64,000 bases of DNA from Cristatella mucedo (taxonomy: Eukaryota; Bryozoa; Phylactolaemata; Cristatellidae), in assembly GCA_009760855.2 (NCBI GenBank), contig WPIO01000056.1, positions 486,001 through 550,000 on the forward strand. Reading direction: 5' to 3'. The position numbers were made by a program, and so were the translations under genes. How positions within the stretch are numbered: the first letter of the stretch is position 1; every line of letters starts with the position of its first letter. The notes under the pieces were generated by a model. It was given only the letters and a program-made list of their open reading frames with translations, was not told the origin of the DNA and ran no database searches. This document shows positions 11,598 to 22,120 of this stretch, one piece after another.

Positions 11598-14185
11598 ATG
11601 GTTTTTCCAATTAGACAAAGAAATTCTTTTGCGTCTGAGACAAGGAGATTAATGAATGTTGATTTTGATTTACCAATAACTAAATATGATCGCAAAGCTA
11701 AAAGAATTATAAAAGAAAAAATAATTTCTTCAAATGAAGCTAGAAGATTTATGAGTATTGACTTTGATCTTCCTTCAATTAAATACGTTGGTAAAACAGG
11801 AAGACTTAACAAGGTAGGATATACTAATCCAATTGTAACTGCTGGTGGAAATACTTTAACTTTTACATATAATACTAAAAAATGGTTTGGAGATTTCGAG
11901 ACTTTAAGAGAATCACTCAGATATCAAACAAAATTATTACTTAATAGAGTTAGAGAAATATGGCCTTTTATTAGAATTCATTTTAGAGTATTATTTGATA
12001 TGAAAACTGTTGATACTGGTGAACTGAGAGAAGAGGTTCTCAATCCAAATCAATTTTAACTATGGATAGTGAATCAGCAGATGAAATTTATGATAAAATA
12101 ATGCTTGCACTTGGTATAAATTCTGAGTTACTAGTTGAGAGAGGCGTTGGTTCTGGTTGGTTATTTATTGGCTTTCATTCATTTTCAGTTGTTATGTCTA
12201 AATATATTCCAATTGGTGGTGGTTCATATGTTGAAACCCCTGATTATCTCGCAAAGAAAAAGTGTGCTACTAACATAAAAACTATGATGATGAGTTTTGT
12301 CCACTATGGTGTGTTTTGAGAGCTCTAAATCCAGTAGAAAGAAATAAATGGAAGACAAATAATTTAACAAAAATATTAAATGAGCAATATTCTAGTTTAA
12401 TTAGCGATATCGAGTGGCCAATGAAAGTTAAAGACACAAATAGACTAGAGAAAGCTATGAATGTTAGCATACATGTTTACTCGTGTGGGTACAAAGAGTC
12501 AAGAGTTTCTCCTTTAAGAGTTGTTAAGAAAGCTGACGAGATTCCAAATAGACATATTAATCTGTTGCTTATAACAAGTGGTGATATTGAACATTATATT
12601 TTGATTAACAATTTTAACGCTTTGTGAAGGCCATCTAGTTCTGTAGGAAAACAATATTACTGTCATCGGTGTTTAAATAGATTTTTTTACAAGCTTCAAG
12701 TAGATGAACATTTAGAAATATGTGATAGTATAAACTCAGAAACAACAATATATGTAATGCCAGACGAACATAATAAATTTATATCATTTGATTCATTCAA
12801 ACATCTTAATGTGTGTCCTTATGTTTGTTGTGCAGACTTTGAATGTTTAGTGCAAAAAGGAAAACATGATGACCACTTTTCAACACACACACCATGCTCT
12901 GCAGCATATGTTATAGTTGACTGGAATGGTGAAGTTGTTGATAGGTTTTTAAACGCTGGTCCTGATTGTGTGAATACTTTCTTAAAAGATTATTTGAGTA
13001 TCAGATTTTTATAAAACTAGACTAGTTGAGAAAAATTTAGATAGCATGATGATAGATTTAACTTATGATGAAATGAAAGCACACGATGATGCAATTTTCT
13101 ATTGAATGTGTAAAGGTCCTTTTAATCAAAGAAATAATGAGTTGAGAAAAGTATTTGACCATTGCCATTTAACAAATAAATATAGAGGTGCCGCACACCA
13201 CTCATGTAATTTTAAAGCAAGCATGGACTTTAGAAAATGGCAATTACCTGTTTTATTCCATAACTTTAGGGGGTACGATTCACATATCATTGTTAAAGCA
13301 TTAGAGAATTTTAGCGTTGAAGCAGAACCAATTGCAAATAATTTAGAAAAGTACATGATGCTCAAAGTTGGTGATTTGGTTTTTAAAAACAGTATGCAGT
13401 TTATGATCGGGTCATTAGAAACTATTGCTTCAACAATGGGAAAAATAATTGATTGCTTTCCAATTTCAAATAAAGTTTTAAGCGAAAAGTATAAAGGAAA
13501 AAATCTTAATCTTCTTACTGTTAAAGGAGAATATCCTTATGAGTTTATGGATTCTTGGGAAAAATGTAAGTGTGATTCTTTACCTAGTAAGGAATCTTTT
13601 TACTCTAATGTTTATATGGAAGGAATATCAGACGATGATTATAAAAAAGCAAATGATGTTTGGAAAGAATTTGATTGCAAATCATTCATTGATTATCATG
13701 ATTTATATTTAATCACTGATGTTCTGCTGTTAGCAGATTTTTTGAAAGTTTTAGAAAAGGATTGATTTCTAAACTGAAATTAGATCCTGCAAATTTTGTT
13801 ACAACACCAAATTTTTCATGGAGTGCTGTGTTTTGGTATTCTGGTGTAAAAATTGAGTTATTAACAAACAGAGAAGTGTATGACACATTTAAAAAGTCAA
13901 TTCGTGGTGGAATTTGTCAAGTTAATACTAGATTAGTTAAAGCAAACAATCCTACGGTACCTGGATATGATTCTAGCAAACCGACAAGGTGGATTAGCTA
14001 TCAAGACGCTACAAGCTTATACCCAACAGCAATGATGGAACTTCTTCCACAAGGAGAAATTGAAGAGTGCTCAATTGATGGATGGGATAGAGAACAAATA
14101 CTATCACTACCTGACGAGTCGGTTGTTGGAGCTTTCTTTGTTGTTGATATTGAATACGATCCTAAAACAAATGAGTACTGTCATG
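11598..14185 (+). pseudogene. polB: Polinton DNA polymerase B, broken and C-terminally truncated
   Basis: Family B, protein-primed type polymerase as in Polintons. In order, the pieces show a Polinton-specific N-terminal region, the LNPVE block (12,316), a CHRC zinc word, the exonuclease I motif ADFEC (about 12,835), a DHCH...YRGAAH zinc/endonuclease-VII-like block (13,160), the second exonuclease motif HNFRGYDSH (13,260), and polymerase motif A DATSLYP (about 14,010). Frame breaks occur near 12,060, 12,280, 13,000 and 13,755. In-frame TGA codons are at 12,625 and 13,103. The gene stops at about 14,185, where it abuts the protease on the other strand, so palm motifs B and C (YTDTDSL in Polinton 2) are absent. 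The start codon follows a TATATAG box inside the TIR edge. No activity is expected. Confidence 0.9.
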
Positions 14186-14634
14186 ATTTTTTCATTTTTT
14201 CAAGTTCATCTCTTGCAAATACACCTCTGAAATTTTTTATATCTAATTCTTTCACATAGTTATTTCTTTCAAGATCAGTTAGTGGTGTATTTTTTACTTT
14301 TTTTAAACTGTTAATAGTTTTTCTTAGTTCAGAAAGTACTTGTTCTTTACTCACTCCAGTACCTAACTTTTTCCCATGAGCTAAAACTCCGCTCGCTACA
14401 CTCGCACCTAACTTTTTTCCATGGGCTAGAACTCCAGTTCCTAACTTTTTACCATGAGATAGAACTCCACTGCCACTCTCTGATCTTAACTTAACAAACT
14501 TGGACTTTTTACTTTCACAAATCACACAAAATTGCTTTAATCATTCCTCTAAGGCCTTTTGTACTATCAATCTCGATGTATTCCTCATGAATGCTATCTG
14601 TCGGCTTCTTACATTTCAAGCAGTAAATTTCCAT
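14186..14634 (-). pseudogene. Zinc-ribbon plus adenain-like protease, truncated
   Basis: Begins MEIYCLKCKKPTDS, a zinc ribbon of DUF5679 type whose second cysteine pair is disturbed by a frameshift near 14,515. It is followed by three or four repeats of a basic HGKKLGTG-like unit and a linker that ends FRGVFARDELEK. In Polinton 2 (37,214-37,860) the same linker leads into a cysteine-protease domain. Here the catalytic part is missing because the gene ends against the truncated polymerase. The start is shared with a short divergent promoter region (14,635-14,668) facing the ATPase. Confidence 0.8.
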
Positions 14635-14668
14635 TTCTATAATATAAAAACTTTTTTTAGTATAGGAA

Positions 14669-15340
14669 ATGTCTCTTCGAGTGAGGGCGTTTAATTTTGG
14701 ACAAGATGTGGATACTGGACATAAAGAACCTTTACCAAATTTTCCGATAAAAGCTTTAGTTTTAGGTTCAAGTGGTTCAGGTAAATCCCAACTCATCATG
14801 AATTGGATATTTTATTGAATGGTTAATTATGACAGTTGTACAATTATTGCTTTAAGTTTAGATCAAAAGTTGTATCGCGGACTTATGTCAATGACAAAAG
14901 AAAACAAGGCTTACTCTTGGATTAACGGAATTGATGCTATACCAGAAGTAGATTCATATAAGAACTGCAAGAATGTTGTTGTACTTGATGATTTAATGAC
15001 TGAGGATCAGACAAAGATATTAGACTATTTCACACGAGGAAGACATAAAGATTTAAGCATGTTCTACCTTGTTCAAGGCTTTACAAATATACCTAGGAGA
15101 GAAATTAGAAACAATGTAGATTTAATAGTAATCTTTAAGCAAAACACAACTGACATTGAGTATATCCGTGATGCATACGTTGGAGATATTGATAAGAAAC
15201 AATTTAGAGAATGGGTTAACTCTTGCACTAGAAACCGTTTTGGTTATTGCGTAATAGACCTAACAAAGACTGAGTCGGAAGGCAGATTTTGGTCAGTTGA
15301 TTCAGAGGGAAAGCAATTAATGACATTTTTTAATTCTTAA
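14669..15340 (+). pseudogene. FtsK/HerA-type genome-packaging ATPase, one nonsense codon
   Basis: Predicted to power DNA packaging into the capsid, as the A32-like ATPases of Polintons and related viruses do. The Walker A motif GSSGSGKS is at residues 33-40 and the Walker B word VVVLDD follows about 70 residues later; the family word QGFTNIPRREIRNN is present. A TGA at 14,816-14,818 interrupts the frame just after Walker A. Polinton 2 has GGA at this place, so this is a G-to-T nonsense mutation rather than recoding. The rest of the frame is clean. The start is ATG at 14,669, preceded by GTATAGGAA. Confidence 0.9.
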
Positions 15341-15353
15341 TAGATATAGTAAA

Positions 15354-16544
15354 ATGTTTAATGGAAAAATTTACTCAAGTGGTAAAAAACCTTACAAAGG
15401 AAGTGTTCAAGAGGCATTAGATTATGAATCTAAACTGCAAAATCTGCAAGACCTAAGAGATGCAAATATTCTAGAAAACTCCAGTGAGATACAAAGAATA
15501 GAATCAGAAATAGCTGTGAGAGATGCTGCTGAGCATAGACTAAACGAGCAGGCATTAGAGAGATCTACTGATAACTCAGGTAAAGTTATAATCGAGAAAC
15601 TTCAGAGAATTAGACCTAAACTTGCTTTACAAATAGAAAACAAAGAACAACTGCAGAAAGTTTTGCGACAAAAACCAGACATATCAAGTACCATTCAAAA
15701 AGCAAGAACAGCTGTTAGTAAAGGAAAGCATAAAAAAGCGATTACTATAGCAAATCAAGCAAAGACATATGCAGCAAATCCAGAAATACGAGAAGCTATT
15801 GATGTTGCTCAAAAAAGTTTAGCTGAAGAGTTAAGTATAAATCCAACTACTGGCACTCCAAAGAAATCTGTTGTAGTACAAGATTATGATAAAGCTAGAC
15901 TAATGGAAATAGTTAAAAATAAAGAGGGGTATGTTCCGAGTTATGTAACAAGAATAATAAATGAGATGGATAGTACAAATAAAGATTTAAAACTATATGA
16001 GCTAGGAGTAAAACTTACTAAGGAAAAAATGTATACTGCTGAAAAAGAATTAGAACTAACTGCTCATGATGTCCTAGAATACTCTATGGATTATTATACT
16101 AAACTTAATGGTAAACAAATGGACGAATTAACTACAGCATATGAATCAACAATTGATAAAAAGAAAGATTTACTTGATATTATTGGTGCAAAGAAAACTG
16201 GTTGAATATCAAAACCAATAAGAAAGATAGTTGAAAACCTTAGTGAGGAAAATCTTTCGACTGTTATTACAGAGCTAGATAAAAAGAAAAAAAGAAGTGT
16301 AAAAGAGCAAAGAGTTTTAGATTATTTAAGACCAAAAGTTGGCAAAGGAATAGAAATAATTCCATTAGTTGTAAAGAATGATTATGAAGTATTTGATTAG
16401 ATTGAATTGTGGATTCAAGAACTTGCTACTGGAAATACTGGAGTAGTAAATTGTATTAGTGCTGCTGTTGATTACCTTGCAAAATCTAGAAAAGTTCCAA
16501 AATCATATGTTGCTAAAATTAATAAACTTGTATATGATATATAG
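15354..16544 (+). pseudogene. Conserved charged Polinton protein, unknown role, two nonsense codons
   Basis: A long, lysine- and glutamate-rich, probably helical protein of about 396 codons with no domain I recognise. The N-terminal part has EALDYESKLQNLQDLRDA-like helices. A conserved closing block ends VPKSYVAKINKL in both elements. TGA at 16,203 and TAG at 16,398 interrupt the frame; Polinton 2 has AAG at the second place. The gene lies between ATPase and penton candidates, 13 bases after the ATPase stop and 3 bases before the next start, so a structural or scaffolding role is plausible but inferred only from position. Confidence 0.65.
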
Positions 16545-16547
16545 AGA

Positions 16548-17429
16548 ATGTCAGATCTTCTTGATGTGGCTAAGGATATTCTAAAGAATGTTGAGGCAAT
16601 CAAAAAAGATACCATTGCAGGCAAGGAAGGATACGTTTTTAACGTAACTGGAACTACTAATCCTATTAGAGTAAACATCAACAACCCAATAGGACTTAAG
16701 AACAAAAAGTTTAAGGTATACTTCAAAATATTTGTTGGTACTAACTCTATTAAAAATATAACAAATAAGAATAATACTTTTGTTTACTGACTTACAGGTG
16801 GAAGTGAACGAGAAGTAATTATTCCTCCTGGAATATATGCAGCTGTTTCTGATGATGTAAATATTGGAATTGCTGATACAATAAATAATTCTATTGTATT
16901 ATCTGGAAGTGATAAGTTTGTTTTAGGTATTGATACTGCTACTTCTAATTCTTGGATTACTATGCCTGCTGGGTTTACATTTGTTGCTGTTAAATCTACA
17001 ATAGCTCCTTTACTTGGATTTACTGGAACTGTTTATACAACTGATAAAACATTACCAATAAGTACATATGCTTCATATGCTGAATCTATTGCTAAACGAT
17101 TCATGCAAGTAACTACAGAACCAGGATATAAACTTACTTCAGAGAATGAAGTTTTTGTTTCTGACTTAAATTTAATTCTTGTAAATTGCAACTTGGTTGC
17201 TAGTGGAACAAGTTACATAAATAATATCGAAACACAAGTTCTAAGAAGTTTTGCTTACAATTTTTATCCTTGTGAACAAATGGTGTATGAACTGAATACT
17301 CTTGAATATCACAATCTTGTTGGAGAATCTATTTCTGATATATTGATTACAATTACATATCAAAATATGAAAGTTTTAGATTTTGGCTCTCAGCAAATTA
17401 CTGTTGTAATAGAAGTTATTGAAATATAA
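16548..17429 (+). pseudogene. Minor capsid/penton candidate 1, one nonsense codon
   Basis: About 293 codons. Its pattern (an IPPGIY word, LLGFTG, a valine-rich region around NLILVNCNLVASGTSYIN, and a beta-rich C-terminus QITVVIEVIEI) fits the beta-sandwich virion proteins that accompany the major capsid protein in Polintons, for which a penton role is assumed. A TGA at 16,788 breaks the frame; Polinton 2 has AGA there. The next gene is related in layout (LGF word, C-terminal DVVATIEISK), suggesting an old duplication. The penton assignment is from position and pattern only. Confidence 0.55.
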
Positions 17430-17436
17430 TATAAGA

Positions 17437-18284
17437 ATGTCTATAAGAATTACTGGGACAACAAGTTCAGATTCAAAGGCTCTTGTTCCTCCATTGATGC
17501 TTGGATCTGATTCTGGATATAACAAAATAGGCTTACGGAGAGTTGAGTTTACGTATACAAACAGAATAATATCAAATATTATTCATGGCGTAAACGATAT
17601 GCTTTGGTATAGAGCGAGTATGACAAACATTAACAATTTCTCAATTGCTATACCAGAAGGATATTATGATAGTCAAAAGATTGTCCTTGCATTAAATCAA
17701 GCTTTAGGAAAAGCTAGCTCATTTTACAATGTTGCTAATAGAAATAGTACTGGAATAAAATTTAGTGTTGATAGTGATGATAGAATAATAATGCAAGTTG
17801 TTGGTGATTATGTTGTATTACTTGGAACTAATTCTGGAGTGATTAACTCTATTGGAGATACTTTAGGATTTAATTCAAACCAGCAAGGTTCATTCGATGC
17901 TGCAATGGTTGGTGGAACACCATACGAAGCAGTAGAAAAAGCAATGTATTTCTCTGGAACTTACAAAGCTTGGAATAAAATGCAGTTACCTGACAATTCT
18001 GGAGTAAAATGGATAAGTATTGATTGTGATCTTGTAGACCCTAATAGAAACTATGTTGAACATAAAAAAGGATTTTTAGAACAGTCTTCATCTTTATATT
18101 AAATTGATATTGATGATATTGATCCAGGAGAAAAATTGACGTACATGTTCCAAACGTTTTATTCTTGCCTACTCGTGGTGATATTGATGCTATTAGCAAT
18201 ATTACAATTAGCTTAACTGATCAAAATAGAAATAAAATAAATACTATTACAGATGTTGTAGCTACAATAGAAATTTCGAAATAA
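17437..18284 (+). pseudogene. Minor capsid/penton candidate 2, nonsense codon and frameshift
   Basis: I start at ATG 17,437 (MSIRITG), preceded by AATATAAGA, rather than at an upstream TTG, because Polinton 2 begins at the same ATG. The protein has an AIPEGYYDSQKIVLALN block, a DTLGFNSNQ block and a SGTYKAWNKM block, all conserved in Polinton 2. A TAA at 18,100 and a one-base loss in an A run near 18,135 break the last 60 codons. Tightly packed between the previous candidate and the pVI-like gene, it is probably a virion protein. Confidence 0.55.
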
Positions 18285-18290
18285 TAGAAG

Positions 18291-18881
18291 ATGGGTAGCT
18301 ATGCTAGAATTGGCCATGGTAGGATAACTGGTGGAAAATATCACGGATCTGGTATACTTGACAAGATTATTGATGGTGTTGGTAAAGCAGCACCTGTGCT
18401 TACTGGACTTACTGGGCTTAGTATGAACATTGCTAACAAAGGTATTGAAACGCATCAGGCTAGAAAATTAATTGAGTTGCAGACAAAGAAAGAAAAGATT
18501 GACCAGGAGTATTCTAATAAGCGTAGAGATATTGATGATAAAGCTGAAGAGGAAAGAAGAAAGAAAGAATATGAGTATGAATTAGAAAAACGAAAGAAAG
18601 AAGAAGATTATGATAGAAAGCTTAAAGAGATTTATCTTGAGATAAAACGAGCTATGCTTGACAAACTTAAATCTAAGCGAAAATACGAGGCAAAGATGGA
18701 GGATTCTGAGACAGAGGATTATTCAGAAACGTTAAAGGAAAATGATCCTAAGGCATACAAAGAAATAGAAAGAGATATAAAAGATAAATCTGCTGTTCCT
18801 GCAATTATGCCTAGACCTGATGGATATGGCGGATATATGAAAAAAATTGGTGCTGGTTTATACATTCAGAAAAAGAAATAA
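18291..18881 (+). CDS. pVI-like minor virion protein candidate
   Basis: An intact 196-residue frame. Residues 1-50 are glycine-rich, then amphipathic and hydrophobic (VGKAAPVLTGLTGLSMNIA). Residues 60-130 form a highly charged coiled coil rich in K, E, R and Y. The C-terminus is again glycine- and lysine-rich. Near the N-terminus the tetrapeptide ITGG (IKGG in Polinton 2) fits the adenain cleavage rule (M/I/L)-x-G-G. Together with the neighbouring major capsid gene and an adenain-like protease in the element, this suggests a processed internal capsid protein comparable to adenovirus pVI. That function is inferred; I have no direct domain match. Confidence 0.55.
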   Translation: MGSYARIGHGRITGGKYHGSGILDKIIDGVGKAAPVLTGLTGLSMNIANKGIETHQARKLIELQTKKEKIDQEYSNKRRDIDDKAEEERRKKEYEYELEKRKKEEDYDRKLKEIYLEIKRAMLDKLKSKRKYEAKMEDSETEDYSETLKENDPKAYKEIERDIKDKSAVPAIMPRPDGYGGYMKKIGAGLYIQKKK

Positions 18882-18908
18882 ATTTTTACTTTTTTATTTA
18901 GAGAAGAA

Positions 18909-20459
18909 ATGGCAAGTGCACCTATTGACACCATACTCGAATTAGGCGATCCTAGCTTTCCTAACTTCAAAATTAAAGATTACCAATACAGAGAGTTTCA
19001 TCAGAGTAATGGAAATGAAACAGATAGTATTGCAAATAAACTAGTTACATTCACCGTTCCTGATGAACAACAACTTTGCTATGTGCTGTCAGATGCTTAT
19101 CTGCTGCTTGAAGGACAATTGCAAGTCCAAACAGCTGCTGGTGGAAACTTTGCAGCGCCTGCTAGAACTCTTGCTACTGGATTTGTTAACAATGCTGGAG
19201 CATGGATGTTTAGTTCGATGAAAATCAGACTTGGTGCTGAAGAAATAGAAAGCTATTCATTGAAAGAAGGCCCTGGAAGTGTATCAACTCTTATTGGTCA
19301 CCTTACATATCCAAATGATTACAACCGAACAGAAGGACCTGCAACTGGATGGAAGAAAGATGAAGCAAATTCATTTGATGATCTGTATACAGGCAGCAGT
19401 GCTTATGTTAGCCCAAGTGCTTCTTCAGCAACATCTAGTAATATTGGTTTTGCTTACAGAAGAGGTCTTTCGAGTGTCTTATCAGATAATGCAGGAACTT
19501 TTAGTATCTCACTACCCCTTTCAAGATTGTCTGGATTTTGTGCAGATATGAATAAGATTCTTTATAATATCCCATTTACGCTTAGGTTGACGAGAGTTGG
19601 TGGAAGTGACTTTCATTCTATTATGACTGGTGCATCGGGAGCTGCTGCTAATACTAATTCAATTACATCTAGAGGTGCTGCTGGGGCTGCTAATGAAGGA
19701 CTTTGGAATGCATTTAAGATTAATATGTCAAAAATGAGGCTGATGGTTCCTTGTGCTATTCCTAAAGAAAGTATTCAAAGAGCACTTGCTGATGTTTCAA
19801 GTGAAAGAGCAAATAAAATTAGACTTAATTACAGAGTCAGACGTTATGAGAATATGACATTGACTAATTTCAACCAAGGTCTAAAATATACCAGAACTCT
19901 ATCTGTGCAAAATACTATTGATAAAGTTTGGTGGTTGATTGTTGCTGCACAGAATACAAACAAACATAACGATTATACTGGTAATCCATGCACATACAAT
20001 CATTGTGATATTAAAATTGTGACTGTGCTTGCTAATGGTTCAAAGCAATATCCTACTGTTGCTAGAAGTAGTTATCCAAAAGACGGAAAATGTTCTACTG
20101 CATATCTAGATTTTACTCAATTCAGAAAGCAGTATCTTGGATTAAATGAAGTTACAGAGCCAGTTGGTGTAACTTTCCCTGAATGGTTAATGCTATATCC
20201 AATTCATGTTGTTGATCTCCAATACAACGATGAACCTTTAAGAATCACTTCAAAACTTGATGTAAGCATTGAGTTTAACTCTCAAATACCAAATGCAAAT
20301 CCTGCTACAAACATTATGATTCACTATTTAATTATCTGTGAGAACACTGCTGAACTTACTTCTAATGGTAATGGTTCACCATTTACCTGCAGTAAAGGAA
20401 CATTTGTTTACGATGGAACTGACATTTTAAAAAATTTAAACCACAAATATAATGAATAA
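18909..20459 (+). CDS. Major capsid protein, double jelly roll
   Basis: An intact 516-residue frame of the length expected for Polinton major capsid proteins. The N-terminal jelly roll shows the family pattern of a hydrophobic strand run (QLCYVLSDAYLLLEGQLQVQ), an NNAGAWMFSSMKIRLGAEEI segment, then YPNDYNRTEGPATGWKKD. The second half has YRVRRYENMTLTNFNQGLKY and VTEPVGVTFPEWLMLYP. Such proteins form the pseudohexameric capsomers of an icosahedral shell. The start is ATG at 18,909 after TTTAGAGAAGAA (TATATAGAGAAGAA in Polinton 2). The stop overlaps the next start by eight bases. An intact capsid frame next to a ruined polymerase is unusual. Confidence 0.9.
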   Translation: MASAPIDTILELGDPSFPNFKIKDYQYREFHQSNGNETDSIANKLVTFTVPDEQQLCYVLSDAYLLLEGQLQVQTAAGGNFAAPARTLATGFVNNAGAWMFSSMKIRLGAEEIESYSLKEGPGSVSTLIGHLTYPNDYNRTEGPATGWKKDEANSFDDLYTGSSAYVSPSASSATSSNIGFAYRRGLSSVLSDNAGTFSISLPLSRLSGFCADMNKILYNIPFTLRLTRVGGSDFHSIMTGASGAAANTNSITSRGAAGAANEGLWNAFKINMSKMRLMVPCAIPKESIQRALADVSSERANKIRLNYRVRRYENMTLTNFNQGLKYTRTLSVQNTIDKVWWLIVAAQNTNKHNDYTGNPCTYNHCDIKIVTVLANGSKQYPTVARSSYPKDGKCSTAYLDFTQFRKQYLGLNEVTEPVGVTFPEWLMLYPIHVVDLQYNDEPLRITSKLDVSIEFNSQIPNANPATNIMIHYLIICENTAELTSNGNGSPFTCSKGTFVYDGTDILKNLNHKYNE

Positions 20460-21282
20460 ATTTGATTTTGTACAAGGTTCAGATGAGTGGAAAAAATCAA
20501 TGTCATTGAATATTGGAGGCTCAGAGGTTTACTCAGTGCTTGGGAATGATCTAGTATTTGGAGAGCAGATTGAACCTGATATAGAATTAATTGCAAATAG
20601 AAAACTAAAAAAATACATTGCTAATAATTCTAGTATGAGATTTCCTCCAATGTTGTTTGGTAAAGTATTTGAACCTATTGCTGCTAAGTTTTTAGAAATA
20701 AAACTAAAAGTTAAACTTGATAATGCAAACGATTGTTTTAGTAGTGATGGTGTATACAGATATTCTCCTGATAGAATAATAGACAGCAATACATTAGTAG
20801 AAATAAAATGTTAATGGAGCAGAAATATTATTGATAATTGTATACCTAAACAATATCTCGCACAGTGTTTACTTGGTTTACACGTTTTAAAATTAAGTGA
20901 ATGCTTTTATTCTGAGTTTGAGATTTTTGTTCCTGGATTGAATTGGGAAGAACCTCCGCTAGATTATGTAGCAGCTGGAAATGTAAGAATTCTTAATACT
21001 GATTTGGATATGTCAATTAGAGAACCAATTTTTATGCTATTGCTTAAAGATGAAAAGTATTTTGATTTTGAGTTTGATATTATAAGCAAGTATGGCAGAT
21101 TTAATTATAAGAAAGCAGATGGTTATGATATAAAGTATTATATAAGAAGATGTTTAATTCAAGTAGTAGAAGAAGATAATCCTTGTAGATTTTTGAGAAT
21201 AGTTCCTATTGTTAAAGAAGTGTTGGAGAGATCGAAGATTTTAATTAGCAATTATATAGATGAGTCGAAGACATCATTGTGA
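20452..21282 (+). pseudogene. YqaJ-type PD-(D/E)XK nuclease, one nonsense codon
   Basis: Matches the YqaJ/lambda-exonuclease-like recombination nuclease pattern: QGSDEWKKSMSLNIGGSEV near the start, FGKVFEPIAAKF with the conserved glutamate, a YSPDRII word at the position of the usual SPDG, and VEIKC carrying the E-x-K catalytic pair. A TAA at 20,812 follows VEIKC directly. The frame continues to 21,282 with a conserved C-terminal half. Such enzymes resect double-stranded DNA ends and assist recombination or replication. The start overlaps the capsid gene by eight bases, and the end overlaps the fibre-like gene by 23 bases. Confidence 0.75.
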
Positions 21283-22120
21283 TAACCACGTGAGTAGAAT
21301 AAATGGTTATATTCTATCAGATCTTGATGCAAATGGTAACAGAATTATTAATATGAGAGATTCTGTGAGTGATGGTGATGCTGTAACAAAAGCATATGCA
21401 GATGCAAACTTTATTGTAAATAGTGGTACTTCTTTAAATTTACAGAATAGACCTATAACAAATCTTGCTCCAGGAGTTAATCCAACTGATGCTGTTAATG
21501 TAAGTCAAGTATCTAATTATTTCAAGAAATATGGAGATACAATGACTGGAGATTTAAATATGAATAGTTTTGCTATTACTTCTACATATTGGAATTCTAC
21601 TAATACTACACCAACAGTTCTTCCTGATGATTTTTTTGTAACTTATGGAGGATTGAAGCGAGATGTATTACTGAAGAATTATCCTGCTACAACAAATTTG
21701 AATATGAATAATAACTCTATAATTAATGTTGCTGAACCTGTTAATTCTTCAGATGCTGCGACAAAGTCATATGTTGACAGAACTGTTAAAAAAATAACAG
21801 AAGTCGTCGTACTTACATTTAATCCTAGAGCAATGAATTATATTATTAATATTTCTACTGCTTACTCTTGGCAAAATAAGAATAGTCCACCTATTATAAT
21901 ACTTAGTTCTATGGTAGTTGGATCTTCTAATTGTATACAATTAAAACCTAGCAGCGATACAACAATAGTATCTGGAGATATAAGAGCTATAAATACTTCT
22001 TCTATTGGTACATATTTTAAGTATTATGCTTATTTTAATAGATTGCCTGCTGATTATTATTATACTGATAACCTAGGAAATATGAAGGTTAATCTTTTAA
22101 TTTCTTACATAAGTGCCTGA
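21260..22120 (+). CDS. Phage-tail-fibre-like protein
   Basis: An intact 286-residue frame. It carries three degenerate repeats of the type I-x-N-x(2-6)-DAVTKAYAD: NRIINMRDSVSDGDAVTKAY, RPITNLAPGVNPTDAVNVSQ and NSIINVAEPVNSSDAATKSY. Between them is a YGDTMTGDLNMNSFAI block of the kind common in tail fibres of tailed phages. The last 110 residues form a beta-rich, repeat-free domain, which would fit a receptor-binding or trimerising head. I infer a vertex fibre. The start follows TTATATAG directly. The stop overlaps the convergent zinc-protein gene. Polinton 2 has a frameshifted homologue at 28,507-29,378. Confidence 0.6.
   Translation: MSRRHHCDNHVSRINGYILSDLDANGNRIINMRDSVSDGDAVTKAYADANFIVNSGTSLNLQNRPITNLAPGVNPTDAVNVSQVSNYFKKYGDTMTGDLNMNSFAITSTYWNSTNTTPTVLPDDFFVTYGGLKRDVLLKNYPATTNLNMNNNSIINVAEPVNSSDAATKSYVDRTVKKITEVVVLTFNPRAMNYIINISTAYSWQNKNSPPIIILSSMVVGSSNCIQLKPSSDTTIVSGDIRAINTSSIGTYFKYYAYFNRLPADYYYTDNLGNMKVNLLISYISA

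Noticed and set aside
12625-16790. Several in-frame TGA codons in Polinton 1 genes suggesting UGA recoded as tryptophan
   Set aside because: Polinton 2 has GGA, AGA, TGT and TGG at the corresponding places, normal TGG is used for tryptophan, and TAA/TAG stops also interrupt genes. These are nonsense mutations of different codons.
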